In this document: one piece after another, positions 28,817-38,165 of the stretch | Layout of the letters: every line of letters starts with the position of its first letter | Position numbering within the stretch: the first letter of the stretch is position 1 | Assembly: GCF_000378245.1 (NCBI RefSeq) | Contig: NZ_KB899495.1 | Coordinates: 338,267-402,266, forward strand | DNA length: 64,000 bases | Origin: Aromatoleum toluclasticum ATCC 700605 | Lineage (GTDB): Bacteria > Pseudomonadota > Gammaproteobacteria > Burkholderiales > Rhodocyclaceae | Direction: 5' to 3' | Made by a program: the position numbers and the translations under genes | Notes under the pieces: model-generated | Seen by the model: the letters and a program-made list of their open reading frames with translations, nothing else | What the model was told of the DNA's origin: nothing | Databases searched by the model: none

Positions 28817-30547
28817 TCATGCCGTCCCCGCCTCGGCATCCGGGGCCGCATCGCTTGAGGTGGCCTCCTCGTGCAGGCGCTTGAGGCGGTAGGCAAGCTG
28901 GGGGCGCGTCAGGCCGAGCATGCGTGCGGCGTACGAGAGGTTGCCGCGGGCCTTGTCCATCGCGGCCTCGAGCAGCATTGCCTCGACTTCGTCGAGCGTC
29001 ATCGTGCCGTCGCACACGGCGTCGCACAGCGCACGGCCGGCGTTCGGGCCGTTGATGTCGAGCTTGCCGTCGGAATCGAGCCCCAGTTCCTGCACCTCGT
29101 CCTGGCTGCGCGACAGGAACAGGTGCTCGATCTCGATGCGGCCGCCGTTGGGGGCAAGGATCACGCCACGCTCGATGGTGTTCTGCAGTTCGCGGATGTT
29201 GCCGGGCCAGGCGTAGCCGACTAGAGCCTTCTTGGCCTTGTCGGTGAAGCCGAGCAGCTTCTTGCCGTTGATCGCGGCGTATTTCTCGAGGAAGTGCTTC
29301 GCCAGCGGCGAGATGTCGTCGCGCCGTTCGCGCAGCGCCGGGATGTTGATCTGGAAGGCGTTGAGGCGGTAGTAGAGGTCGGCGCGGAAGCGCCCTTCCT
29401 TGACCAGCTGCGCGAGGCCGGCGTTGGTCGCAGCGACCAGCCGGACGTTGATCTTGCGCACCTTGTCGTCGCCCAGGCGCTCGACCTCGCCTTCCTGCAG
29501 TACGCGCAACAGCTTGCTCTGCGCAGTGAGCGGGAGGTCGCCGATTTCGTCGAGGAACAGGGTGCCGCCATCGGCACGCTCGAAACGCCCCGGACGCGAC
29601 ACCTGCGCGCCGGTGTAGGCGCCCTTCTCGACGCCGAAGAGTTCGGATTCGACGAGATCGTGCGGGATCGCGGCGCAGTTGATGGCGACGAGCGGCTTGT
29701 CGCAGCGGTTGCTCATCTCGTGCAGGGCACGCGCGAAGAGTTCCTTGCCGACACCTGTTTCGCCGAGCAAGAGCACGGTGATCTGGCCGCTGGCGGCCTG
29801 CTTCAGGAGCGCCAGCGCCTGACGGAACTCGGGCGAATTGCCGATCATGTCGGCGGGGAGGTTCTCCTTCTCGGCGATCGTCGAACGCAGTTGCACGACC
29901 TGGGTCTGCAGGTCGATGAGCTGGTCGGCGATGGGATCGGGGGCGAAGTAGCGCATGTGCTCGTCGGCGTCTTCCCATTCCTCGATGGGCTTGCCGACGA
30001 TGCGACAGCAGTCGTCGCCCATACCGGCGCATTCGACTTCCTTGAACAGGATCCGCCGCCCCATGAAGGCTGACGAGTAGCCGCAGGCGTAGCCGATCTG
30101 AGTCCAGCATACCGGCTCGTTATGGATGCCGTACTGGCGCCGGTGCGACTGCCCCTCCCACGAGTTGATCCAGCGGAACTCGCAGTGGAACTTCCCGGCT
30201 TCGCGGTCGACTTCGACGCGGATCGGGATCACGCCGACGATGCCTTCGAGCGAGTGCAGCTGCGGGCCGGTCATGAAGGCGTCGGTCTCGCTCAACTCGG
30301 GCATGCGGGTGCGCACGAGTTCGGCGTCGCGGGTTCCCGACGCGTAGCCCATGCGCAGCAGCAGGCCGCGCGCCCGGTTCATCCCGAGCGTGTCGATCAG
30401 CTCCTTGCGCAGCGAGGACTGGGCCTCGGCATGAACTAGAAGCATGCGGTGCTCGTGCAGCCATATCTGGCCGGTTTCGGCGCAGAAATGGACGCGCGAG
30501 CGCAGGTCATCCGCCGCCGCTCGCGACTTGGAATGGGCCCTGGTCAT
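28817..30547 (-). CDS. Sigma-54-dependent phenol-responsive activator (DmpR/MopR/XylR class)
   Basis: A 576-residue activator. It has an N-terminal XylR_N/V4R sensor (about 15-205), a linker, an AAA+ domain with Walker A GETGVGKE and the sigma-54 contact loop GAYTGA, and a Fis-type helix-turn-helix ([19 protein letters not shown]). At a constant offset of -8 from Acinetobacter MopR numbering (recalled), His98 and Trp126 match the phenol contacts His106/Trp134. Cys147, Glu170, Cys173 and Cys181 match the zinc site Cys155/Glu178/Cys181/Cys189. It should therefore bind phenol directly. It is divergent from ppsA, with two candidate binding sites between. The frame is open to 30622, so an upstream start is possible; the ATG at 30547 overlaps a 5-codon leader ORF. 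Confidence 0.9.
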   Translation of the reverse strand: MTRAHSKSRAAADDLRSRVHFCAETGQIWLHEHRMLLVHAEAQSSLRKELIDTLGMNRARGLLLRMGYASGTRDAELVRTRMPELSETDAFMTGPQLHSLEGIVGVIPIRVEVDREAGKFHCEFRWINSWEGQSHRRQYGIHNEPVCWTQIGYACGYSSAFMGRRILFKEVECAGMGDDCCRIVGKPIEEWEDADEHMRYFAPDPIADQLIDLQTQVVQLRSTIAEKENLPADMIGNSPEFRQALALLKQAASGQITVLLLGETGVGKELFARALHEMSNRCDKPLVAINCAAIPHDLVESELFGVEKGAYTGAQVSRPGRFERADGGTLFLDEIGDLPLTAQSKLLRVLQEGEVERLGDDKVRKINVRLVAATNAGLAQLVKEGRFRADLYYRLNAFQINIPALRERRDDISPLAKHFLEKYAAINGKKLLGFTDKAKKALVGYAWPGNIRELQNTIERGVILAPNGGRIEIEHLFLSRSQDEVQELGLDSDGKLDINGPNAGRALCDAVCDGTMTLDEVEAMLLEAAMDKARGNLSYAARMLGLTRPQLAYRLKRLHEEATSSDAAPDAEAGTA

Positions 30548-30561
30548 TGCCTGGTCCTCAT
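30544..30561 (-). other. Five-codon leader ORF overlapping the activator start
   Basis: A perfect Shine-Dalgarno AGGAGGAG (30569-30576 on the minus strand) lies 7 bases before an ATG at 30561 that encodes only MRTRQ. Its TGA overlaps the activator's ATG (ATGA). Two of the five codons are AGG arginine. The activator itself has no comparably placed ribosome site, so it may depend on coupling to this leader. Alternatively the activator begins at an upstream in-frame codon. Confidence 0.45.
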
Positions 30562-30678
30562 GTGGTGTCTCCTCCTGGATCGTTCCTTCTACGCGTCGCA
30601 CCTGCCCCCTGTATTGACCCAAGTCAAATGATTCGAAGTCGTGCTTTTTACTTTCAATTCGGGCCGTCCAGGAGGGGG

Positions 30679-30735
30679 TTCACCAAATGATGAATCCACC
30701 CGTGTCTAGCGTCCGAAAGCTCATCAATTGATCAA
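30679..30735. promoter_or_regulatory. Two candidate upstream activating sites for the DmpR-type regulator
   Basis: Compared with the family operator TTGATCAATTGATCAA, the bases at 30720-30735 match 14 of 16 (CTCATCAATTGATCAA) and those at 30679-30694 match 12 of 16 (TTCACCAAATGATGAA). The two sites are 41 bases apart centre to centre, about four helical turns, so they lie on one DNA face. They are about 200-260 bases upstream of the predicted transcription start, a normal enhancer distance for sigma-54 activators. Confidence 0.7.
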
Positions 30736-30909
30736 ACGTCGCGTTGGCGCGCGCGGCGGAAAGCGAGGCCCCGCAAGGCGTTTCGAGGGGTGAGAAAAGA
30801 TTTTTTTCCGCAGATGCGCAACGTGCGCCATCCCCTTGCACGACGGCCGCGACACCCCTTCTTCCCACTCGGTTGGCATGTGATGTTGCTGCGTTGCGGC
30901 AGTGGCTGC

Positions 30910-30924
30910 TGGCACAGCGGTTGC
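30910..30924 (+). promoter_or_regulatory. Sigma-54 (-24/-12) promoter of the phenol operon
   Basis: TGGCACAGCGGTTGC matches the consensus TGGCAC-N5-TTGC exactly, with GG and GC correctly spaced. Transcription should begin near 30936, leaving a leader of about 63 bases before ppsA. A similar-looking TTGGCATG...TTGC at about 30873 has one base too many between its elements. Confidence 0.82.
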
Positions 30925-30998
30925 GATGGCTGTCCGGCAACCGGCCGCGAAACGAGTCCGGCGAAACCCAAAAACTACACAAGCACGAGGGGACACAC

Positions 30999-32834
30999 AT
31001 GAAGTTTCCTGTTCCGCACGATGTGAAGGGCAAGACGATTCCGGGCACCGAGGGCTGGGAGCGGATGTATCCGTACCAGTACCAGTTCGTGTCCGACGAT
31101 CCCGAGCGCAACCAGTACGAAAAGGAGACGTTCTGGTTCTACGACGGGCTGCATTACCCGGAACCGCTCTACCCCTTCGACACGATCTGGGACGAGGCCT
31201 GGTACCTCGCGCTGTCGCAGTTCAACAACCGCATCTTCCAGGTGCCGCCGGTGCGCGGCGTCGATCACCGCATCATCAACGGCTACGTCTATATCTCGCC
31301 GGTGCCGGTGAAGGATCCCGACGAGATCGGCCAGCGCGTGCCCAACTTCATGGAGCGCGCCGGTTACTACTACAAGAACTGGGACGAGCTCGAGGCGAAG
31401 TGGAAGACGAAGATGGAAGCGACCATCGCCGAACTGGAGGCGCTGCCGATCCCGCGACTGCCGGAGGTCGAGGATCTGAAGGTGGTGACCGACGGCGTGG
31501 GCGAGTCGACCGCCTATCACCTGATCAAGAACTACGACGACCTGATCAACCTCGGCATCAAGTGCTGGCAGTACCACTTTGAGTTCCTGAACCTGGGCTA
31601 TGCGGCCTACGTGTTCTTCATGGATTTCACGCAGAAGCTGTTCCCGAGCATCCCGCTGCAGCGCGTGACGCAGATGATCTCGGGTATCGACGTGATCATG
31701 TACAAGTCCGATGACGAGCTGAAGGCGCTGGCGAAGAAGGCGGTCGCGCTGGAAGTCGATGACGTCGTGACCGTGCATCGTGAGTGGGCCGACGTGAAGG
31801 CGGCGCTTGCGGGTCACCGCCACGGTGACGAGTGGCTCGCGGCCTTCGAGAAGGCGCGCTATCCGTGGTTCAACATCTCGTCGGGCACGGGCTGGTTCCA
31901 CACCGACCGCAGCTGGAACGACAACCTGAACCTGCCGCTGGACGGCATCCAGACCTATATCCGCAAGCTGCGCGAAGGCGTGGCGATCGACCGCCCGATG
32001 GAAGCGGTGCGGGCCGAGCGCGACCGCGTGACCGCCGAATACCGCGACCTGATCGACAACGACGAGGACCGCAAGCAGTTCGACGAGCTGCTGGGCTGCG
32101 CGCGCACGGTGTTCCCCTACGTCGAGAACCACCTGTTCTACGTCGAGCATTGGTTCCATTCGGTGTTCTGGAACAAGATGCGGGAAGTGGCAGCGATCAT
32201 GCAGGAACATGGCCTCATCGCCGAGATCGAGGACATCTGGCTGCTGCGCCGCGACGAGATCAAGCAGGCGCTGTGGGACATCGTCACGGCCTGGGCGACC
32301 GGCGTGACGCCGCGCGGCACGAAGACCTGGCCCGCCGAGATCGAGTGGCGCAAGGGCGTGATGCAGAAGTTCCGCGAGTGGGCGCCCCCGCCGGCGATCG
32401 GGATCGCGCCGGAGGTGATCCAGGAGCCCTTCACGATCGTGCTGTGGGGCGTCACGAACAGTTCGCTCTCCGCGTGGGCTTCGGTGCAGGAGGTTGCCGA
32501 CCCGGACAGCATCACCGAGCTGAAGGGCTTCCCGGCGAGCCCGGGCATGGTCGAAGGCAAGGCGCGCGTGTGCCGCGGCGCGGAGGAGATCCGCGACCTG
32601 CAGGAAGGCGAAATCCTGGTCGCGCCGACGACCTCGCCGTCCTGGGCGCCCGCGTTCGCGAAGATCAAGGCCTGCATCACCGACGTCGGCGGCGTGATGA
32701 GCCACGCGGCGATCGTGTGCCGCGAGTACGGCATGCCGGCGGTCGTCGGCACCGGCCATTCCACACGGGTGATCAAGACGGGCATGACGCTGCGGGTCGA
32801 TGGCTCGACCGGCCTCGTGACCATCGTTCAGTGA
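30999..32834 (+). CDS. ppsA: Phenylphosphate synthase subunit PpsA (phosphohistidine subunit)
   Basis: A 611-residue protein whose C-terminal part is a PEP-utilising swivel domain: GEILVAPTTSPSWAPAF and GGVMSHAAIVCREYGMPAVVGTG. The His in that last segment is residue 569, the position reported for the phosphorylated His of Thauera aromatica PpsA (recalled). The large N-terminal part would bind phenol and take the phosphoryl group from this His. The reaction is phenol + ATP + H2O giving phenylphosphate, AMP and phosphate, the first step of anaerobic phenol degradation. The start ATG at 30999 has a GAGGGG ribosome site; the open frame upstream to 30744 crosses the promoter. It is the first gene of the operon. 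Confidence 0.95.
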   Translation: MKFPVPHDVKGKTIPGTEGWERMYPYQYQFVSDDPERNQYEKETFWFYDGLHYPEPLYPFDTIWDEAWYLALSQFNNRIFQVPPVRGVDHRIINGYVYISPVPVKDPDEIGQRVPNFMERAGYYYKNWDELEAKWKTKMEATIAELEALPIPRLPEVEDLKVVTDGVGESTAYHLIKNYDDLINLGIKCWQYHFEFLNLGYAAYVFFMDFTQKLFPSIPLQRVTQMISGIDVIMYKSDDELKALAKKAVALEVDDVVTVHREWADVKAALAGHRHGDEWLAAFEKARYPWFNISSGTGWFHTDRSWNDNLNLPLDGIQTYIRKLREGVAIDRPMEAVRAERDRVTAEYRDLIDNDEDRKQFDELLGCARTVFPYVENHLFYVEHWFHSVFWNKMREVAAIMQEHGLIAEIEDIWLLRRDEIKQALWDIVTAWATGVTPRGTKTWPAEIEWRKGVMQKFREWAPPPAIGIAPEVIQEPFTIVLWGVTNSSLSAWASVQEVADPDSITELKGFPASPGMVEGKARVCRGAEEIRDLQEGEILVAPTTSPSWAPAFAKIKACITDVGGVMSHAAIVCREYGMPAVVGTGHSTRVIKTGMTLRVDGSTGLVTIVQ

Positions 32835-32848
32835 CGGGGAGACCAGTG

Positions 32849-33976
32849 ATGGGAAGCGCTTTGATGGCCAACGACGTGCGTCTCGCCCCCGGCATCGACA
32901 GCGGGGCTCCGAAGGTGTGCTTCTTCGAGGACTGCAACAAGGATTCTGTGCCGCTGGTCGGCGGCAAGTGCGCCTCGCTCGGGGAGCTGATCAACGCAGG
33001 CATCCGGGTACCGCCGGGCTTCGCGGTGACCACCGCCGGCTACGCTCAGTTCATGCGTGAAGCCGGCATCCAGGACGAGGTGAACGCGCTGCTGCGCGGG
33101 CTCGATCACGAGGACATGGACAAGCTGGAGGCTGCCTCCAACGCCATTCGCCAGATGATCGAGTCGCGGCCGATCTCGATCGAGCTGGAGGACCTGATCG
33201 CCGAGGCCTATCGCAAGCTGTCGGTGCGCTGCTACCTGCCGGCGGTCCCGGTGGCGGTGCGCTCCAGCGCGACGGCGGAGGATCTGCCGGGCGCGAGCTT
33301 CGCCGGGCAGCAGGACACCTATCTGTGGATCCGCGGCATCGACGACGTGATGCACCACATCCGCAGGTGCATCTCCAGCCTCTACACCGCGCGCGCCATC
33401 GCCTACCGCATCAGGATGGGCTTCCCGCACGAGCAGGTGGCGATCAGCGTGGGCGTGCAGAAGATGGCGAACGCCTATACGGCGGGGGTGATGTTCACGC
33501 TGCATCCCTCGACCGGCGACCGCTCGGTGATCGTGATCGACTCGAACTTCGGCTTCGGCGAATCGGTGGTGTCGGGCGAGGTGACGCCGGACAACTTCGT
33601 GGTCAACAAGGTCACGCTGGACATCATCGAGCGGACGATCTCGACCAAGGAGATCTGCTACACGGCCGACCTCAAGCTGCAGCGCTCGGTGGCGATGGAA
33701 ATTCCGATCGAGCGCCAGAACATCCAGTCGGTGATCGACGACGAGATCACCGAGCTGGCGTGGATGGCCAAGAAGATCGAGAAGCACTACGGCCGTCCGA
33801 TGGACATCGAGTGGGCGATCGACAAGAACCTGCCCGTGGGCGGCAACGTGTTCGTGCTGCAGGCGCGCCCCGAGACGATCTGGAGCAACAAGCAGAAGGC
33901 ACCGGCGACGACCGGGGCGACCTCGGCGATGGATTACATCGTGTCGAGCCTGATCGTCGGCAAGCGCCTGTCCTGA
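32849..33976 (+). CDS. ppsB: Phenylphosphate synthase subunit PpsB (ATP-binding subunit)
   Basis: A 375-residue protein resembling the N-terminal ATP-binding domain of PEP synthase: VPLVGGKCASLGELINAG, VAVRSSATAEDLPGASFAGQQ and FVLQARPETIWSNK are all present. It would transfer the beta-phosphoryl of ATP to the His of PpsA. It lacks a swivel domain, as expected for the split enzyme. The ATG at 32849 is preferred over the ATG at 32864 because GGGGAGA lies 6 bases upstream. It starts 14 bases after ppsA; ppsC follows after 13 bases. Confidence 0.95.
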   Translation: MGSALMANDVRLAPGIDSGAPKVCFFEDCNKDSVPLVGGKCASLGELINAGIRVPPGFAVTTAGYAQFMREAGIQDEVNALLRGLDHEDMDKLEAASNAIRQMIESRPISIELEDLIAEAYRKLSVRCYLPAVPVAVRSSATAEDLPGASFAGQQDTYLWIRGIDDVMHHIRRCISSLYTARAIAYRIRMGFPHEQVAISVGVQKMANAYTAGVMFTLHPSTGDRSVIVIDSNFGFGESVVSGEVTPDNFVVNKVTLDIIERTISTKEICYTADLKLQRSVAMEIPIERQNIQSVIDDEITELAWMAKKIEKHYGRPMDIEWAIDKNLPVGGNVFVLQARPETIWSNKQKAPATTGATSAMDYIVSSLIVGKRLS

Positions 33977-33989
33977 GGAGGATACCAAG

Positions 33990-34658
33990 GTGATCGTACG
34001 CAACTGGATGCAAGCCAACCCCGCAGTGCTCGGCAGCGACACGCTGCTGTCGGAAGCGAAGCGGATTCTGTCGGAAACCAACCTGCATGCGCTGCCGGTC
34101 GTCGATGACGGGCGGCTGCGCGGACTCGTGACGCGCGCCGGGTGCCTCCGCGCGGCGCACGCGGCGATCCGCAGCCAAAGCCCGGATGAGCTGAACTACT
34201 TCTCGAACCACGTGAAGGTGAAGGACGTGATGGTGCGCAACCCCGCGACCATCGACGCCAACGACACGATGGAGCGCTGCCTGCAGGTCGGCCAGCAGGC
34301 GGGCGTCGGCCAGCTGCCGGTGATGGATGACGGCCATGTCGTCGGGATGATCTCGGCGATCGAGATGTTCTCGCTCGCGGCGCACTTCCTCGGCGCGTGG
34401 GAGCGGAGGAGCGGCGTGACGCTGGCGCCGACGCGCATCGGTCCGGGGACGATCGGCCGTATCGCCGACATCGTCGAAGGCACCGGCGCCGAGGTGCATG
34501 CGATCTACCCGATCAGCCTCGGACCCAAGGGCGTCGCGAGCGGCGACCAGGAACGCAAGGTGATCGTGCGCTTCCATCACGCGGACACGGCCGAAGTCAC
34601 GCACGCGCTCGCGGCTGCCGGCTACGAAGTCATCGAGTCGGTGCAGGCCATGCACTGA
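33990..34658 (+). CDS. ppsC: Phenylphosphate synthase subunit PpsC (CBS-domain stimulating subunit)
   Basis: A 222-residue protein with two CBS domains (about 5-60 and 75-130; LHALPVVDDGRLRGLV and VGQLPVMDDGHVVGMIS) and a C-terminal ACT-like region. In Thauera this subunit strongly stimulates phenylphosphate formation, and a CBS pair suggests adenine-nucleotide binding. The start is a GTG at 33990 with GAGGAG 9 bases upstream. A 47-base gap precedes ppcB. Confidence 0.93.
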   Translation: MIVRNWMQANPAVLGSDTLLSEAKRILSETNLHALPVVDDGRLRGLVTRAGCLRAAHAAIRSQSPDELNYFSNHVKVKDVMVRNPATIDANDTMERCLQVGQQAGVGQLPVMDDGHVVGMISAIEMFSLAAHFLGAWERRSGVTLAPTRIGPGTIGRIADIVEGTGAEVHAIYPISLGPKGVASGDQERKVIVRFHHADTAEVTHALAAAGYEVIESVQAMH

Positions 34659-34705
34659 TTCCCGTCACACAACAACTCCAACTTTCCCGCCAAGGAGACA
34701 TCCGA

Positions 34706-36127
34706 ATGGACCTGAGATATTTCATCAACCAGTGCGCAGAAGCCCATGAACTCAAGCGCGTGACGACCGAGGTCGACTGGAATCTGGAGCTGTCGCACGT
34801 CTCGAAGCTCACCGAGGAGAAGAAAGGCCCGGCGCTGCTGTTCGAGAGCGTGAAGGGCTACGACACGCCGGTCTTCACCGGGGCCTTCGCGACGACCAAG
34901 CGACTCGCGATCATGCTCGGCCTGCCGCACGACCTGACGCTGTGCCAGTCCGCACAGCAGTGGATGAAGAAGACGATCACCTCCGAAGGCCTGATCAAGG
35001 CCAAGGAAGTGAAGGACGGGCCGGTGCTGGAAAACGTGCTGACCGGCGATAAGGTCGATCTGAACATGTTCCCGGTGCCGAAGTTCTTCCCGCTCGACGG
35101 CGGGCGCTACATCGGCACGATGGTGTCGCTGGTGCTGAAGGACCCCGAGACGGGGGAGGTCAACCTCGGCACCTACCGCATGCAGATGCTCGACGACAAG
35201 CGCTGCGGCGTGCAGATCCTGCCGGGCAAGCGCGGCGAGCGGATCATGAAGAAGTACGCCAAGATGGGCAAGAAGATGCCTGCCGCGGCGATCATCGGCT
35301 GCGATCCGCTGATCTTCATGGCCGGCACGCTGATGCACAAGGGCGCCAGCGACTATGACATCACCGGCACGGTGCGCGGCCAGCAGTCCGAGTTCCTGAT
35401 GGCGCCGCTGACCGGACTGCCGGTACCGGCGGGCGCGGAGATCGTGCTCGAAGGCGAGATCGACCCGAACAACTTCCTGCCGGAAGGTCCGTTCGCCGAA
35501 TACACCGGCTACTACACCGACGAGCTGCACAAGCCGATCCCGAAGCCGGTGCTGGAAGTGCAGCAGATCCTGCATCGCAACAACCCGATCCTGTGGGCCA
35601 CCGGCCAGGGCCGTCCGGTGACCGACGTACATATGCTGCTTGCCTTCACGCGCACGGCGACCTTGTGGACCGAGCTCGAGCAGATGCGCATTCCAGGCAT
35701 CCAGTCGGTATGCGTGCTGCCGGAGTCGGCCGGGCGCTTCTGGACGGTGGTGTCGCTCAAGCAGGCCTACCCGGGGCATTCGCGCCAGGTCGCCGACGCG
35801 GTGCTCGGCACGAACACCGGCAACTACGGCATGAAGGGCGTCATCACGGTCGATGAGGACATCCAGGCCGACGACCTGCAACGCGTGTTCTGGGCGCTGT
35901 CCTGCCGCTACGACCCGATGCGCGGCACGGAGCTCATCAAGCGCGGCCGCTCGACGCCGCTCGACCCGGCGCTGGACCCGAACTCCGACAAGCTCACGAC
36001 CTCGCGCATTTTGATGGACGCCTGCATTCCGTATGAATGGAAGCAGAAGCCGGTCGAGGCGCGCATGGACGAGGAGACGCTGGCGAAGATCAAGGCCCGG
36101 TGGCACGAGTACGGAATCGGAATCTGA
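34706..36127 (+). CDS. ppcB: Phenylphosphate carboxylase beta subunit (UbiD family)
   Basis: A 473-residue UbiD-family protein (about 53 kDa). The family acid pair is present in EGPFAEYTGYY and the prFMN/metal region reads NLGTYRMQML. PpcB and PpcA form the core that exchanges CO2 with the 4-hydroxybenzoate carboxyl group. The ATG at 34706 has AAGGAG 9 bases upstream; the longer open frame back to 34397 overlaps ppsC. It is cytosolic. The order ppcB-ppcD-ppcA-ppcC matches clusters known from anaerobic phenol degraders. Confidence 0.92.
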   Translation: MDLRYFINQCAEAHELKRVTTEVDWNLELSHVSKLTEEKKGPALLFESVKGYDTPVFTGAFATTKRLAIMLGLPHDLTLCQSAQQWMKKTITSEGLIKAKEVKDGPVLENVLTGDKVDLNMFPVPKFFPLDGGRYIGTMVSLVLKDPETGEVNLGTYRMQMLDDKRCGVQILPGKRGERIMKKYAKMGKKMPAAAIIGCDPLIFMAGTLMHKGASDYDITGTVRGQQSEFLMAPLTGLPVPAGAEIVLEGEIDPNNFLPEGPFAEYTGYYTDELHKPIPKPVLEVQQILHRNNPILWATGQGRPVTDVHMLLAFTRTATLWTELEQMRIPGIQSVCVLPESAGRFWTVVSLKQAYPGHSRQVADAVLGTNTGNYGMKGVITVDEDIQADDLQRVFWALSCRYDPMRGTELIKRGRSTPLDPALDPNSDKLTTSRILMDACIPYEWKQKPVEARMDEETLAKIKARWHEYGIGI

Positions 36128-36142
36128 GGAGGAGTCGGAGAC

Positions 36143-36652
36143 ATGGAAAAGGCCAAGAACATCAAGCTGGTGATCCTCGACGTCGACGGGGTCATGACCG
36201 ACGGGCGCATCGTCATCAACGACGAGGGCGTCGAGTCGCGCAACTTCGACATCAAGGACGGCATGGGCGTGATCGTGCTGCAGCTGTGCGGCGTCGAGGT
36301 CGCGATCATCACGTCGAAGAAGTCCGGTGCGGTGCGCCATCGCGCGGAGGAGCTGAAGATCAAGCGCTTCCACGAAGGGATCAAGAAGAAGACCGAACCC
36401 TACGCGCAGATGCTGGAGGAGATGAACATCTCCGACGCCGAGGTGTGCTACGTCGGCGACGACCTGGTGGATCTGTCGATGATGAAGCGCGTCGGGCTGC
36501 CCGTCGCCGTCGGGGACGCGGTCGCGGATGTCAAGGAAGCCGCGGCATACGTGACGACGGCACGCGGCGGGTACGGCGCAGTGCGCGAGGTCGCCGAGCT
36601 GATCCTGAAAGCGCAGGGCAAGTGGGACGCGATGCTCTCGAAGATCCACTGA
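36143..36652 (+). CDS. ppcD: Phenylphosphate carboxylase delta subunit (HAD phosphatase)
   Basis: A 169-residue (about 18 kDa) HAD-fold protein of the KdsC type: LVILDVDGVMTDGR with Asp13 and Asp15, IITSKKSG as motif II, and the late VGDDLVDLSMM acidic motif. Its role, known for the family, is to dephosphorylate phenylphosphate so that phenolate is delivered to the PpcABC core for carboxylation. It starts 15 bases after ppcB with a GAGGAG site. All HAD catalytic residues are visible. Confidence 0.92.
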   Translation: MEKAKNIKLVILDVDGVMTDGRIVINDEGVESRNFDIKDGMGVIVLQLCGVEVAIITSKKSGAVRHRAEELKIKRFHEGIKKKTEPYAQMLEEMNISDAEVCYVGDDLVDLSMMKRVGLPVAVGDAVADVKEAAAYVTTARGGYGAVREVAELILKAQGKWDAMLSKIH

Positions 36653-36695
36653 TATCACCGAAGCGAACAGCATATTCCTCACCAAGGAGACAGAC

Positions 36696-38156
36696 GTGGG
36701 AAAGATTTCGGCACCCCGCAACAACCGTGAATTCGTCGAGGCGTGCGTCAAGTCCGGCGACGCGGTGCGCATCAAGCAGGAAGTGGATTGGGACAACGAG
36801 GCCGGCGCGATCGTGCGCCGCGTGTGCGAACTCGGCGAAGCTGCGCCCTTCATGGAGAACATCAAGGACTACCCGGGCTTCAGCTACTTCGGGGCGCCCT
36901 TGTCGACCTACCGTCGCATGGCGATCGCGCTGGGCATGGATCCGGCATCGACCTTGCCGCAGATCGGCGCGGAGTACCTGAAGCGCACGAACAGCGAGCC
37001 GATCGCGCCGGTGGTCATCGACAAGCGCGACGCACCCTGCAAGGAAAACATCCTGCTCGGCGACGACGTGGACCTGTGCAAGCTGCCGGTGCCGCTGGTG
37101 CATGACGGCGACGGCGGGCGCTACGTCGGCACCTGGCACGGCGTCATCACCAAGCACCCGGTGCGCGGCGATGTGAACTGGGGCATGTACCGGCAGATGA
37201 TGTGGGACGGCCGCACGATGAGCGGCGCGGTGTTCCCGTTCTCGGACCTCGGTAAGACGCTGACCGACTACTACCTGCCGCGCGGCGAGGGCTGCCCCTT
37301 CGCGACCGCGATCGGGCTGTCGCCGCTGGCCGCGATGGCGGCGTGCGCGCCCTCCCCGATCCCCGAGCCCGAGTTGTGCGGCATGTTGTCGGGCGAAGCG
37401 GTGCGCCTCGTGAAGTGCGAGACGAACGACCTCGAAGTCCCGGCAGACGCCGAGATCATCATCGAGGGCATGATCCTGCCCGACTACAAGGTCGAGGAAG
37501 GCCCGTTCGGCGAATACACCGGCTACCGCACCAGCCCGCGCGACTTCCGCGTGACCTTCCGCGTCGATGCGATCACCTATCGCAACAACGCGACGATGAC
37601 GATCTCGAACATGGGCGTGCCGCAGGACGAGGGGCAGCTGCTGCGCTCGTTCTCCCTCGGACTGGAGCTCGAGAAGCTGCTGAAGAGCCAGGGCATCCCG
37701 GTGACCGGCGTCTATATGCACCCGCGCTCGACGCACCACATGATGATCGTCGGCGTGAAGCCGACCTACGCCGGCATCGCGATGCAGATCGCACAGCTCG
37801 CCTTCGGCTCCAAGCTGGGCCCGTGGTTCCACATGGTGATGGTGGTCGATGACCAGACCGACATCTTCAACTGGGACGAGGTCTATCACGCGTTCTGCAC
37901 GCGCTGCAATCCGGAGCGCGGCATCCATGTCTTCAAGAACACGACCGGCACGGCGCTCTATCCGCATGCGACGCCACACGACCGCAAGTACTCGATCGGC
38001 TCGCAGGTGCTGTTCGACTGCCTGTGGCCGGTGGATTGGGACAAGACCAACGACGTGCCGACGATCGTCAGCTTCAAGAACGTGTACCCGAAGGACATCC
38101 AGGAAAAGGTCCTCAACAGCTGGGCCGATTACGGCTTCCGCGGCGCGAAGAAATAA
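36696..38156 (+). CDS. ppcA: Phenylphosphate carboxylase alpha subunit (UbiD family)
   Basis: A 486-residue UbiD-family protein (about 54 kDa). It has NWGMYRQMMWDGRTMSG and FPFSDLGKT, like the AroY/gallate-type hydroxyarylic decarboxylase branch, plus the acid pair in EGPFGEYTGYR. With PpcB and PpcC it catalyses carboxylation of phenol derived from phenylphosphate to 4-hydroxybenzoate. The start is a GTG at 36696 with AAGGAGA upstream. A 43-base gap separates it from ppcD and 9 bases from ppcC. Confidence 0.92.
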   Translation: MGKISAPRNNREFVEACVKSGDAVRIKQEVDWDNEAGAIVRRVCELGEAAPFMENIKDYPGFSYFGAPLSTYRRMAIALGMDPASTLPQIGAEYLKRTNSEPIAPVVIDKRDAPCKENILLGDDVDLCKLPVPLVHDGDGGRYVGTWHGVITKHPVRGDVNWGMYRQMMWDGRTMSGAVFPFSDLGKTLTDYYLPRGEGCPFATAIGLSPLAAMAACAPSPIPEPELCGMLSGEAVRLVKCETNDLEVPADAEIIIEGMILPDYKVEEGPFGEYTGYRTSPRDFRVTFRVDAITYRNNATMTISNMGVPQDEGQLLRSFSLGLELEKLLKSQGIPVTGVYMHPRSTHHMMIVGVKPTYAGIAMQIAQLAFGSKLGPWFHMVMVVDDQTDIFNWDEVYHAFCTRCNPERGIHVFKNTTGTALYPHATPHDRKYSIGSQVLFDCLWPVDWDKTNDVPTIVSFKNVYPKDIQEKVLNSWADYGFRGAKK

Positions 38157-38165
38157 GGAGCGGTC

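Noticed and set aside
30872..30891. Alternative sigma-54 promoter TTGGCATG...TTGCT
   Set aside because: Spacing between GG and GC is one base too long, and a consensus element lies 37 bases downstream.
30975..32759. 594-residue minus-strand frame opposite ppsA
   Set aside because: A GC-rich antisense shadow; ppsA has the catalytic His and family motifs on the plus strand.
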